Positions 54,474 to 63,380 of a stretch of DNA of 64,000 nt are shown one piece after another; the first letter of the stretch is position 1, and every line of letters starts with the position of its first letter. Source of the DNA: an uncultured Bacilli bacterium. GTDB lineage: Bacteria; Bacillota_I; Bacilli_A; RF39; UBA660. The notes beneath the pieces were generated by a model. It was not told the DNA's origin. It was given only the letters and a program-made list of their open reading frames with translations, and did not search any database. The position numbers were made by a program, and so were the translations under genes. The stretch covers positions 1 to 64,000 of the forward strand of contig CAKPER010000002.1 of assembly GCA_934149245.1 (NCBI GenBank), read 5' to 3'.

Positions 54474-54624
54474 TGTTTATATAATACTTAATAGAAACTC
54501 TAAAAGAATTATGAAAATATATGCCTTTTCTATAATAATTTTATTATTAATAATAACTTACTTAATATGTAAGCTTAATCTATACTCCGTACCTAACTTT
54601 AAATTCTTTTATAAAAAAGGGTAA
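54466..54624 (+). CDS. 52-aa single-pass membrane protein, immunity or accessory fragment
   Basis: Starts inside the exporter's last codons. Product MYSVYIILNRNSKRIMKIYA, one hydrophobic helix (about 19-37), then a short tail ending KFFYKKG. Two readings: an immunity peptide, since class IIb immunity proteins are small membrane proteins, or the truncated N-terminus of an HlyD-like export accessory protein, which otherwise appears to be missing. I cannot decide. Confidence 0.5.
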   Translation: MYSVYIILNRNSKRIMKIYAFSIIILLLIITYLICKLNLYSVPNFKFFYKKG

Positions 54625-54715
54625 ATGCTATTTTACTAATTGGTATTATATAAATTTTTCTTTATCAAATATTACTATAAAAGCAAAAAACAAGAATTAT
54701 AAAGGAGGTCAAAAA

Positions 54716-54856
54716 ATGAAGTTAAATGAAAAACAAATGCTAGATGTAAATGGTGGTGCAGTAAAGTGGGGAGTAATAGCGGGCTTCGGAGCCTTTGCCT
54801 CATTTGTAATAGGGGTAATAGATGGATGGATGAACCCAAAAAAATGTAATGGATAA
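54716..54856 (+). CDS. Class II bacteriocin precursor, peptide 1 (46 aa)
   Basis: ATG follows AAAGGAGG. Double-glycine leader MKLNEKQMLDVNGG, then a 32-residue mature peptide AVKWGVIAGFGAFASFVIGV and onward. The mature part contains GxxxG motifs (GVIAG, GVIDG), a feature of two-peptide class IIb bacteriocins. The C39 exporter upstream would process it. Confidence 0.85.
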   Translation: MKLNEKQMLDVNGGAVKWGVIAGFGAFASFVIGVIDGWMNPKKCNG

Positions 54857-54872
54857 AAAGGAGGAAAGAAAT

Positions 54873-55034
54873 ATGAAAAAATTAAATAATGAACAACTAA
54901 ATTCTATACAAGGAGGAGCTAGTTTTAGCAGTGCTGCATTAAATGCAGTTATAAGGACAGTATCAACTCTATTTTCAATTGGACAAGCTGTAGGCTCAGC
55001 AATTAGAAGAGCTGGTTCTAGAAATTATTGTTAA
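54873..55034 (+). CDS. Class II bacteriocin precursor, peptide 2 (53 aa)
   Basis: ATG 54873 follows AAAGGAGG. Leader MKKLNNEQLNSIQGG, then a 38-residue mature peptide, ASFSSAALNAVIRTVSTLFS and onward, with GQAVG (GxxxG), a cationic tail and a terminal Cys. The pairing with peptide 1 and the GxxxG motifs support a two-component bacteriocin. Confidence 0.85.
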   Translation: MKKLNNEQLNSIQGGASFSSAALNAVIRTVSTLFSIGQAVGSAIRRAGSRNYC

Positions 55035-55052
55035 GTATAGTTTAAAAAAGCA

Positions 55053-55085
55053 GTTTAACACCTAGAAATATTCTAGGTGTTAAAC
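55053..55085 (+). terminator. Strong hairpin after the bacteriocin genes
   Basis: GTTTAACACCTAG pairs with CTAGGTGTTAAAC over 13 bp. There is no long T-run, so it may stabilise the mRNA 3' end as well as, or instead of, terminating. Confidence 0.65.
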
Positions 55086-55204
55086 CAAATATTATCATAA
55101 TTAGCTAGTAGTATAAAAATTGCTTTTAATAAAAAAAAATGTTACAATTAATGCACAAAATATGTTTAATGTATTAATTAAAATAAAGTTAAGGAGTTGT
55201 TTTT

Positions 55205-58200
55205 ATGATACCAACTAAACCACAAAATGTAACATGGACTGATGAACAATGGCAAGCGATATACGAAGATAAAAAAAATATAATAGTTTCAGCAGGTGCA
55301 GGTTCAGGAAAAACTGCTGTATTAACAGAAAGAGTTATTAGAAAATTAAAAGATGGTGTTCACATAAATGAATTATTAATATTAACATTTACTAAAGCTG
55401 CTTCAGCAGAAATGGCAGATAGAATCAGAAAAAAAATTAATAAAATTCCAGAATTACAAGCTGAATTAAATTTAATAGATGCTGCATATATAACTACATT
55501 TGATAGTTTTGCTTTGTCAATAGTAAAAAAATATCATTATTTACTAAACATTAGTAATAATATAAAAATAATAGATTCTAATGTCATTTTAATGAAGAAA
55601 AAAGATATTTTGGAAAATTTATTTTTAGAAAAGTATGCATCAGGCGATCAAAAATTTTTAAAGTTAATTCAAGATTTTTGTTTAAAGGATGATTCTAATA
55701 TTAGGGAATATATATTAAATATTAATAGCAAATTAGATTTATTGTCTAACAAGGAAGAGTATCTAACAAATTATCTAAATAATAATTTTTCGGAAATAAT
55801 TATTAATAAAAATATTGCTGAATACTTAGAGCTACTAAAATCAAAATTAACTCTTATTCAATTAAAAATAAAAGAAATAAGTTACATAGATAACGAGTAT
55901 GCTTCTAAATTAAATTCATGTTTAGAAGAAATATTTAATGCTAGTTCATATGATGAAATAAAAGAGAGAACGAACATAAAGTTACCTGCAGTACCTAGAG
56001 GGTGCGATTTAGAATTAAAAAATTTAAAACAAACTATTACAAATACAGTAAAAGAAATAAAACTACTAACAGGATATTCAGATAGTAAAGAAATTTATAA
56101 CACAATTATCTCAACTAAAGATACAGTTGAAGTTATTATAAAGATAATATTGGAATTTTCTAAAAGAATAATGAATTATAAAAAAGCTAACAATGTCTAT
56201 GAGTTTAATGATATAGCAATAATGTCAATTAATATTTTGAAAAGAAATCCTAATATTAGAGAAGAATTATTAGAAACATTTAACGAAATAATGATAGATG
56301 AATATCAAGATACTAATGATTTGCAAGAAGAATTTATTTCTATGATAAGTAAAAATAATGTTTATATGGTTGGAGACATCAAACAATCTATATATAGATT
56401 TAGAAATGCTAATCCATTAATTTTTAAAAATAAATATGAAAATTATAGTATAAGTGATAAAGATATAAAAATAGATTTAAATAAAAATTTTAGATCACGT
56501 GAAGAAGTTTTAGATAATATAAATATTATGTTTAACTTAATAATGGATCAAGAAATAGGAGGAGCAGATTATATAAAGGAACATCAAATGATTTTTGGAA
56601 ATGGAGCTTATTTGAAAGAAAAAATAAATCATTCAAATGATATGAATATATATAGCTATGATTATGAAAAAGAAATAGGATATAGTAAAGAAGAAATAGA
56701 AGCATTTATAATAGCAAAGGATATTCTAAACAAAAAAGAAAATAACTATCAAGTATTTGATAAGGATTCAGGATTGTTAAGAAAAGCTTCATATCAAGAT
56801 TTTGCTATAATAATTGATAGAGCAACTAGTTTTGGATTGTATAAAAAAATCTTTTCTTACCTTGGAATTCCATTAGAATTATTAAAAGATGAAAAAATGA
56901 ATGATTCAGCTGATTTAAATGTAATTAAAAATGTTATAAAATTAATAATAAGCATAAAAGAAAATGTATTTGATAAAAATTTTAAATACTTATTTACAAG
57001 TGTTGCTAGAAGTTTTTTGTATAATTTACCAGATGATGTAATATTTAACTATTTTGAAAAAAATAATTTTAAAGAAAGTATTATATATCAAACTTGTTAC
57101 ACTATCAGTAAAAAAATAGATTACTTAACAATAAATGAATTATTGAATTTGATTGAAAAAGAATTTGATTATTATAAGAAATTGGTAACAATCGGGGATA
57201 TTAATAACTGTATAATAAAAATGGAAAAAATAAAATCCATAGCTCAGAGTTTAGAAGAGATGGGATATACAATAGAGGATTTTGTTGAGTATTTAGAAAA
57301 TATAATAAAAGAAGGATATACTATGGATTACAAGTCATCTAGAAATAGTACTGATTCTGTAAAAATTATGACCATTCACAAGTCAAAAGGATTAGAGTAT
57401 CCAATATGTTATTTTTCAGGTTTATATAAAACTTTCAATATAAGTGATTTAAATGAAAAGTTTATTTTTGATAAGAAATATGGAATTATTGTTCCATACT
57501 TTAACAATGGAATAGGAGAAACAATTTATAAACAATTACTGAAAAACAAATATTTAGAAGAAGAGATAAGTGAAAAAATAAGGCTTTTCTATGTAGCACT
57601 AACTCGTGCTAGGGAAAAAATAATCTTAGTTCATCCAAACTATGATATCCAAGATAATAATTATAGATATACAATATTGCCAAATACTATAAAGCAAAAT
57701 TATAGATCATTTCTTGATATGTTATCTTCTATTGATTTTATAATAAAAAAATACGAAAGCAAGATAGATTTAGAAAAAACAGGGTTAACACACAATTATA
57801 ATTTAATAAAACAAGAAAATTATAAAGAAAAGATATCATCAAATACTAGTTTATTAAATATTAATGAAATAAATATTTCAAACGAAAACATAAGTGATAA
57901 GTCATTTTCCAAAAAAGTTAATAAATTAATTACAAAAGCTGAATATGAAAGTATGAATTTAGGAACTAAATTACATGAGATTTTAGAGTTAGTAGATTTA
58001 AAAAGTCCTGATTATTCAAAAATGCCAGATAAATTATCAGAAAAAATTTTAAAATCATTTTTAAGTAAACCTGAACTTTCAAATATTAATAAAGCAAAAA
58101 TATATAAAGAAAATGAATTTATATATAAAGATAAAGATACAATATATCATGGAATAATAGATTTGATTTTAGAATATGAAGATCATATAGATATTATAGA

Positions 58201-58339
58201 CTATAAATTAAAAAATATTAGCGATTTAAATTACTTAAGTCAATTACATGGATATAAAAATTATGTAATAAAAAGGACTAATAAATTAGTAAATTTATAT
58301 TTATATTCACTTTTAGATACAAAATTAACAAAAATTTGA
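55205..58339 (+). CDS. addA: ATP-dependent helicase/nuclease subunit A (AddA)
   Basis: UvrD-type helicase and nuclease of the RecBCD-like AddAB complex that processes double-strand breaks. 1044 residues: TDEQWQAIYE (Q motif), Walker A SAGAGSGKT, LTFTKAASAEMADRI, DEYQDTN, VGDIKQSIYRFR, KIMTIHKSKGLEYPI and RLFYVALTRAREKI. The C-terminal PD-(D/E)XK nuclease has LGTKLHEILE, GIIDLIL and IIDYKLK. About 150-200 residues shorter than typical AddA. No addB is adjacent. Confidence 0.93.
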   Translation: MIPTKPQNVTWTDEQWQAIYEDKKNIIVSAGAGSGKTAVLTERVIRKLKDGVHINELLILTFTKAASAEMADRIRKKINKIPELQAELNLIDAAYITTFDSFALSIVKKYHYLLNISNNIKIIDSNVILMKKKDILENLFLEKYASGDQKFLKLIQDFCLKDDSNIREYILNINSKLDLLSNKEEYLTNYLNNNFSEIIINKNIAEYLELLKSKLTLIQLKIKEISYIDNEYASKLNSCLEEIFNASSYDEIKERTNIKLPAVPRGCDLELKNLKQTITNTVKEIKLLTGYSDSKEIYNTIISTKDTVEVIIKIILEFSKRIMNYKKANNVYEFNDIAIMSINILKRNPNIREELLETFNEIMIDEYQDTNDLQEEFISMISKNNVYMVGDIKQSIYRFRNANPLIFKNKYENYSISDKDIKIDLNKNFRSREEVLDNINIMFNLIMDQEIGGADYIKEHQMIFGNGAYLKEKINHSNDMNIYSYDYEKEIGYSKEEIEAFIIAKDILNKKENNYQVFDKDSGLLRKASYQDFAIIIDRATSFGLYKKIFSYLGIPLELLKDEKMNDSADLNVIKNVIKLIISIKENVFDKNFKYLFTSVARSFLYNLPDDVIFNYFEKNNFKESIIYQTCYTISKKIDYLTINELLNLIEKEFDYYKKLVTIGDINNCIIKMEKIKSIAQSLEEMGYTIEDFVEYLENIIKEGYTMDYKSSRNSTDSVKIMTIHKSKGLEYPICYFSGLYKTFNISDLNEKFIFDKKYGIIVPYFNNGIGETIYKQLLKNKYLEEEISEKIRLFYVALTRAREKIILVHPNYDIQDNNYRYTILPNTIKQNYRSFLDMLSSIDFIIKKYESKIDLEKTGLTHNYNLIKQENYKEKISSNTSLLNINEINISNENISDKSFSKKVNKLITKAEYESMNLGTKLHEILELVDLKSPDYSKMPDKLSEKILKSFLSKPELSNINKAKIYKENEFIYKDKDTIYHGIIDLILEYEDHIDIIDYKLKNISDLNYLSQLHGYKNYVIKRTNKLVNLYLYSLLDTKLTKI

Positions 58340-58398
58340 TATATTTTAATTGATTAATAAAAGTTTTAATAAAATCATATATATTGATAGGTGATAAT

Positions 58399-59016
58399 AT
58401 GTATGAAGCAATAAAACTAGATTATACTTTAAATTCTTTGTATCCTTATTTAACTTATGATGTGTTAAATGTTCATTATAATGATATATACTTAAAATAT
58501 ATTGAAGTTTTGAATAATCTTTTGTTAAAAACTAATAATTATTATGATTATAATCCAAGCATTTTAATAAATAATGTAGATATTTTTCCACTATCAATTA
58601 GAGGAGAAATATTATATAACTTATCGGCTTTTCTAAATCATAATTTGTATTTTTATAACATTTCTAATGCTAATAATTTATATCCAGTTGGTATTTTGAA
58701 GACTGATATAGACAAATCTTTTGGAAGTTTTGCAAATTTTATGACTGAGTTTAAGAAAAGCGCTAATAATTTAAAGGGAAGTGGTTATACATTTTTAGTA
58801 TATAATCAGAATAAATTATCTATAATAAATATATCTAATGAAGATAGTCCATACTCATATAGAATGTTTCCAGTGATATGTCTTGATTTATGGGAACATG
58901 CATATTTTTTAGAATATAGAGCAGATAGAGGGAAATATATCGATAATTTCTTTAAAATAATAGATTTTAGGAAAATTAATGCTCGTTATGAAAAATTTTT
59001 GAAAGCAAATAAATAA
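58399..59016 (+). CDS. Fe/Mn superoxide dismutase, divergent
   Basis: ATG 58399 follows AGGTG. 205 residues align end to end with Fe/Mn SODs. All four metal ligands are present: His26 (NVHYND), His81 (FLNHNLYF), Asp163 and His167 (CLDLWEHAYF). However the gateway His30 position is Ile, the G-G-x-x-N-H stretch before His81 is YNLSAFLNH, and the second-shell Gln of NQDSP is Glu (NEDSP). Activity or metal choice may differ from typical SODs. Confidence 0.85.
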   Translation: MYEAIKLDYTLNSLYPYLTYDVLNVHYNDIYLKYIEVLNNLLLKTNNYYDYNPSILINNVDIFPLSIRGEILYNLSAFLNHNLYFYNISNANNLYPVGILKTDIDKSFGSFANFMTEFKKSANNLKGSGYTFLVYNQNKLSIINISNEDSPYSYRMFPVICLDLWEHAYFLEYRADRGKYIDNFFKIIDFRKINARYEKFLKANK

Positions 59017-59063
59017 AACTGTACAAATATTATTTAGGACAATGCAACTTAGGAGGAATTTAA

Positions 59064-59963
59064 ATGTCTAAAGTTGTGCTAAAATGTCAAAATTTAAATA
59101 AAAAATTAAGTAAAACTGCAAAAATATCTAATGTATCCTTTTCACTTAACGAAAGAGATATATTGGGATTTATAGGTCCAAATGGTGCTGGAAAAACGAC
59201 AATTATTAAATCAATTTTAGGATTATATAAAATTGATTCAGGTAAAATAGAAATAAATGGCTATGATTTAGAAAAAGATTTTGTTAAAGCTATATCTAAT
59301 GTTGGTGCTATAATAGAAAATCCAGATTTATATAGTTATATGACGGGTTATGAAAATTTAATGATTGCTGCCAAAATATATGACATAAAAAAAGAAAGAG
59401 TAAATCAAATAATAAAATTAGTGGGATTAGAAAATAAAATTAATCTAAAAGTTTCAAAATACTCATTAGGAATGAAACAAAGACTAGGAATAGCTCAATC
59501 AATTTTACATAATCCCAAAATATTAATTTTGGACGAGCCCACTAATGGATTAGATCCGAGTGGAATAATAGAATTAAATAATCTACTTTTAGAATTATCC
59601 AAAGGTGGTATGTCTATTATAATTTCTAGTCATATATTAAGTGAACTCGAAACAATATGCAATAAATTTTGTATAGTAAATGAAGGAAAAATTATATATA
59701 AAAAAACTATTGACAAATTAAAAAAAGAGCAGCAAATTAGCGAGTATATATTTGAAATTAGTGATATTGAAAAAATAAAGAATAAATTAAAGTACGAAAA
59801 AGTTGATAGTAAGCATATTAAAATAAAAACTACAAAAAATAATATAAATAACCTCATAAAAAAATTATTAGAAAATAATATCCAAATATACGAAATAAAA
59901 GCAGAAAATTTATCTCTTGAAAGTATCTTCTTAAATACAATAAGGGGTGAATCAAATGAATAA
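59064..59963 (+). CDS. ABC transporter ATP-binding protein
   Basis: 299 residues with Walker A GPNGAGKTT, signature YSLGMKQRLG and Walker B ILILDEPTNGLD, of the BcrA/YxlF type serving ABC-2 exporters. The C-terminal 80 residues are the usual Lys-rich extension. Overlaps the permease gene's start, so they form one transporter. Bacitracin/lantibiotic-type resistance is possible; its closeness to the bacteriocin locus is suggestive only. Confidence 0.92.
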   Translation: MSKVVLKCQNLNKKLSKTAKISNVSFSLNERDILGFIGPNGAGKTTIIKSILGLYKIDSGKIEINGYDLEKDFVKAISNVGAIIENPDLYSYMTGYENLMIAAKIYDIKKERVNQIIKLVGLENKINLKVSKYSLGMKQRLGIAQSILHNPKILILDEPTNGLDPSGIIELNNLLLELSKGGMSIIISSHILSELETICNKFCIVNEGKIIYKKTIDKLKKEQQISEYIFEISDIEKIKNKLKYEKVDSKHIKIKTTKNNINNLIKKLLENNIQIYEIKAENLSLESIFLNTIRGESNE

Positions 59964-61422
59964 ATTAATATCTATAGAAATAAAAAAAGTATTTAAGCAT
60001 AAGAGTATATTTGTAATATTACTAATAATGACAATTTTTTGTATATTAAACAATATTATATATAAAAATGATTATACAAAAACAGGTGAGTATAAATATA
60101 AAAAACATGAAAACATAGAGCAAACAATAGCAAGAGAAGAAAAAAATTTAAAGAAATATAATTTAGAGCAAGATAGTGATAAATATATGTATATTACTAC
60201 TAAAACAAAAATAGAACTTGCTAAAATAAAAAGAAAGTATAAATATTCTGATTGGCGATATATAAAAGCTCAGGACTATTTATATAATCTTTTATATAAT
60301 ATTAATCTATATAAATTAGTTGATAAAAATCAGGAAAAGCTTGATGATAATATAAAAAAATATGATGAGGCAATAAATAATTATAACGATAATAATTGGA
60401 AATATTTTGTAAGAAAAGATAAAATAATTATTAAAAATAACATTTCTGAGGTCAACGAAAAGATTGATAATACTACAGAAAAACAAACTTTAAATAGTTT
60501 GCAAAATCAGAAAAAAGAATTAGAAAATAATTTATTAATATTAAATTATAGATTAGATAAAAATATTACTTATGATGATAATTATCTGAATAGGGCTTTA
60601 GAAGAATATAGTATGCAAAAAGAAGCAGTAAAAAAATATCAAAAAAAGAAATTAGATTATGAAGAAAAATTGGAATTATCAAATTTGAAACAAAATATAA
60701 ATATCAACAAATACATAATTGATAATAAGAAAAATCTAAAACAGGAAAACACTATTAATTACCAATTAAGAACCATATTAGACGATTATGAACTATTTAT
60801 AGTAATAATAACTATATTAGTAGCTAGTATCACTATTGGAGAAGATTTGAATAAGCAAACTATAAAATTAATGTTAATAAAGCCATATAAGAGAAGTAAA
60901 ATCATTTTATCAAAATATTTAGCATCATTAATAATTATTTTAAGTTCAATTCTTTCTTTGGTAATTATTCAACTATTGATAGGTGGAATGTTTTTAGGTG
61001 TTCAAAGCTTAAAGCAGAATATGGTAGTTTATGATTTAGCAACTTCTAAAATAATAATATTAAATATATTTATATATATGCTTATTAGAATTTTATTTAA
61101 ATTACCAATGATTATAATTATATTAAATGTAAGTTTTGCGTTAAATATTTTATTAAATAGTGTTATCGCTCCTTTTTCAATATCAATGTTATTATATACA
61201 TTCTCAGAAGTTATAAATACTATGGCTATTAATTATAATATAAAATTTATGAAATATTTTATAACTCTTAACTGGAATTTTAATAATTATTTATTTGGAA
61301 CTTTACCAAAATACCAATATTTGAATTTAAAAAATTCTATACTAATATTTCTAATTTATGATATAATGTTATTGGGAATTATATTTATTAGTTTTAATAA
61401 AAAAAATATCAAGAATGTTTAA
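59956..61422 (+). CDS. ABC-2 type permease with long coiled-coil loop
   Basis: ATG 59956 (MNKLISIEIKKVF) follows GGGGTG, eight bases before the ATPase stop. 488 residues: one helix near residue 20, then about 240 mainly charged coiled-coil residues, then five or six helices (about 280-485). That is the YhgE/NatB/BcrB-like layout with a large external loop. Membrane subunit of the exporter above. Confidence 0.85.
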   Translation: MNKLISIEIKKVFKHKSIFVILLIMTIFCILNNIIYKNDYTKTGEYKYKKHENIEQTIAREEKNLKKYNLEQDSDKYMYITTKTKIELAKIKRKYKYSDWRYIKAQDYLYNLLYNINLYKLVDKNQEKLDDNIKKYDEAINNYNDNNWKYFVRKDKIIIKNNISEVNEKIDNTTEKQTLNSLQNQKKELENNLLILNYRLDKNITYDDNYLNRALEEYSMQKEAVKKYQKKKLDYEEKLELSNLKQNININKYIIDNKKNLKQENTINYQLRTILDDYELFIVIITILVASITIGEDLNKQTIKLMLIKPYKRSKIILSKYLASLIIILSSILSLVIIQLLIGGMFLGVQSLKQNMVVYDLATSKIIILNIFIYMLIRILFKLPMIIIILNVSFALNILLNSVIAPFSISMLLYTFSEVINTMAINYNIKFMKYFITLNWNFNNYLFGTLPKYQYLNLKNSILIFLIYDIMLLGIIFISFNKKNIKNV

Positions 61423-61434
61423 GTGGGTGATATT

Positions 61435-62067
61435 GTGCTTGATACTATAAGGAATATGATTACTGGGGTTTTGCCAGATGTATGGCCAGTTATAATTATA
61501 ATTACTGTAATATCTTGCTCTCTTAGAATAGGATATTTAATAAAGAATAAGGCTGATTTTTGTTTTTACAAAGAACTGTTCACATTAGTATTTATTCTTT
61601 ATGTTATGTGTCTATTTGAAGTTGTAACATTACAGGATAATAATTATGGATTATCTAATTTTATTCCTTTTAAAGAAATATTCAGATATCAAATTGGTTC
61701 GAGATTATTTATCAAAAATATTGTAGGAAATATTTTATTGTTTTTACCATATGGTTATTTTACTTCATATTACTTAAATAACAAAAAATTATGGCCAACA
61801 GCTTTATTAACTATAATAGTATCATTTACAATAGAAACAGTACAATTAAAAATAGGAAGAACTTTTGATGTTGATGATATAATTCTAAACACTTGTGGTG
61901 GAACAATAGGTGGTTTTATTTATTCATTATCAGAAAGTGTAAGCAATAAACTACCTAAAGTTCTTAAAACAGAAGGCTTTATAAATTTTATAGTTATAAT
62001 AACAATTATATTACTAATAATATATTTATTTAATATAAATGTGTTAGGGTGGTTTAATTATAGTTAG
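61435..62067 (+). CDS. VanZ-like family membrane protein
   Basis: 210 residues from GTG 61435 (GGGTGAT upstream; an earlier GTG at 61423 is possible). Five helices and the VanZ patterns NFIPFKEI, FIKNIVGNILLFLPYGY and ETVQLKIGRTFDVDDIILNTCGG. VanZ relatives are linked to teicoplanin tolerance and envelope stress. Twelve bases downstream of the ABC permease. Confidence 0.88.
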   Translation: MLDTIRNMITGVLPDVWPVIIIITVISCSLRIGYLIKNKADFCFYKELFTLVFILYVMCLFEVVTLQDNNYGLSNFIPFKEIFRYQIGSRLFIKNIVGNILLFLPYGYFTSYYLNNKKLWPTALLTIIVSFTIETVQLKIGRTFDVDDIILNTCGGTIGGFIYSLSESVSNKLPKVLKTEGFINFIVIITIILLIIYLFNINVLGWFNYS

Positions 62068-62076
62068 GAGTTTTTT

Positions 62077-62517
62077 ATGTTTGAAATAATTAATGAAACA
62101 GAGGAAAAAATAGGGGAATTAGATTATTTAAATAATTATATATCTTATGTTGTAAAAAAAGAAAAATTAGAGAATTGTGTATTTAATATAATATTTGTAT
62201 CAAATGAAAAAATTCACGAGATAAACTTCAATTATAGAGGCGTAGATAAAGTAACTGATGTAATAAGTTTTGCTCTAGAAGATGCAAATGATGTAAAAGA
62301 ACCTGGTATGAGAATATTAGGAGATATTTATATAGCAATTAATGTAGCGTATAATCAAGCTGAAATATATGGACATTCTAATATTAGAGAAATTTGCTTT
62401 TTAGCAACTCATGGAATATTACATTTGTTAGGGTATGATCATATGGAAGAAGAAGAAGAAAAAATAATGTTTACAAAACAAAAGGAGCTATTGGAATCTT
62501 ATGAGATTATTCGGTAA
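62077..62517 (+). CDS. ybeY: Endoribonuclease YbeY (16S rRNA maturation)
   Basis: 146 residues with the metal-binding motif HGILHLLGYDHMEEEE (H-x3-H-x5-H). DVISFALED lies in the middle. Acts in 16S rRNA 3' processing and ribosome quality control. The upstream phoH gene often found beside it is absent. Overlaps dgkA by 17 bp. Confidence 0.95.
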   Translation: MFEIINETEEKIGELDYLNNYISYVVKKEKLENCVFNIIFVSNEKIHEINFNYRGVDKVTDVISFALEDANDVKEPGMRILGDIYIAINVAYNQAEIYGHSNIREICFLATHGILHLLGYDHMEEEEEKIMFTKQKELLESYEIIR

Positions 62518-62908
62518 AAAAAATATATTTTTAAAAACTCAAGGAAAAGAAAAATTTAGTAAAAGTTTAGGTCATGCTATTGATGGTGTTGATTATACAA
62601 TTAATCATGAGCGAAATATTAAAATTGAAATATTTTTTGCTATAATTGCAAGTATTTTAGGATTTATTTTAAAAATATCATTGATAGAATGGCTGATTAT
62701 AATATTGGCAATGGGAATTGTATTAAGTGCAGAATTAATAAATACTGCTATAGAAAGAACCGTAGATTTAGTTACAAAGGATTATGAAGAGTTAGCTAAA
62801 GTTGCAAAAGATGCAGCAGCTGGTGCGGTGCTCGTTTCAAGTATATTTGTAGCAATTATAGGTATAATAATATTTTTACCTAAAATAATAGCGATAATTA
62901 AATTGTAA
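62501..62908 (+). CDS. dgkA: Diacylglycerol/undecaprenol kinase
   Basis: 135 residues, three membrane helices. HERNIKIEIFFAIIASIL and the family signature ELINTAIERTVDLV are present. Recycles undecaprenol to undecaprenyl phosphate in Gram-positives. Its start overlaps ybeY, as in other Bacilli. Confidence 0.94.
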   Translation: MRLFGKKNIFLKTQGKEKFSKSLGHAIDGVDYTINHERNIKIEIFFAIIASILGFILKISLIEWLIIILAMGIVLSAELINTAIERTVDLVTKDYEELAKVAKDAAAGAVLVSSIFVAIIGIIIFLPKIIAIIKL

Positions 62909-62978
62909 AAAAAGATGATTTTATAGAAAGGATAAGTGTAGTAAATAAAAAAATCTACACTAATTAGGTGTTTGATAA

Positions 62979-63368
62979 ATGAAAGAAAAGTTATTAGAAT
63001 TATTAGAAAATTCATATAGCCCTTATTCCAAGTTTAAAGTAGCAGCTATAGCTGTTATGAAAGACGGAAAGGAATTTGTAGGAGTAAATGTAGAAAATGC
63101 TAGTTATGGAGTTTGTAATTGTGCTGAGAGGAGTGCAATATTTTCGGCAATAAGTAATGGCTATAAAAGATATGATTTTGAAAAATTGTATGTAATGTGT
63201 GATTGCGATGAGATAGGTACACCTTGTTTTATATGTAGACAAGTTATAAGTGAAATGTTTGAGCTAGAAAAAAAGGTAGTATGTATTAGTCCTAAGGGTG
63301 AAAAAAAAGAATTTAATGTATCAGAACTTTGCCCATTTCCATTTAATGATACAACATTAAATAGTTAA
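62979..63368 (+). CDS. cdd: Cytidine deaminase
   Basis: 129 residues with the zinc site NVENASYGVCNCAERSAI (Cys, Glu) and TPCFICRQVISE (two Cys). Deaminates cytidine and deoxycytidine for salvage. Lies between dgkA and era, the standard order. Confidence 0.95.
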   Translation: MKEKLLELLENSYSPYSKFKVAAIAVMKDGKEFVGVNVENASYGVCNCAERSAIFSAISNGYKRYDFEKLYVMCDCDEIGTPCFICRQVISEMFELEKKVVCISPKGEKKEFNVSELCPFPFNDTTLNS

Positions 63369-63380
63369 GGTGAATTTAAG

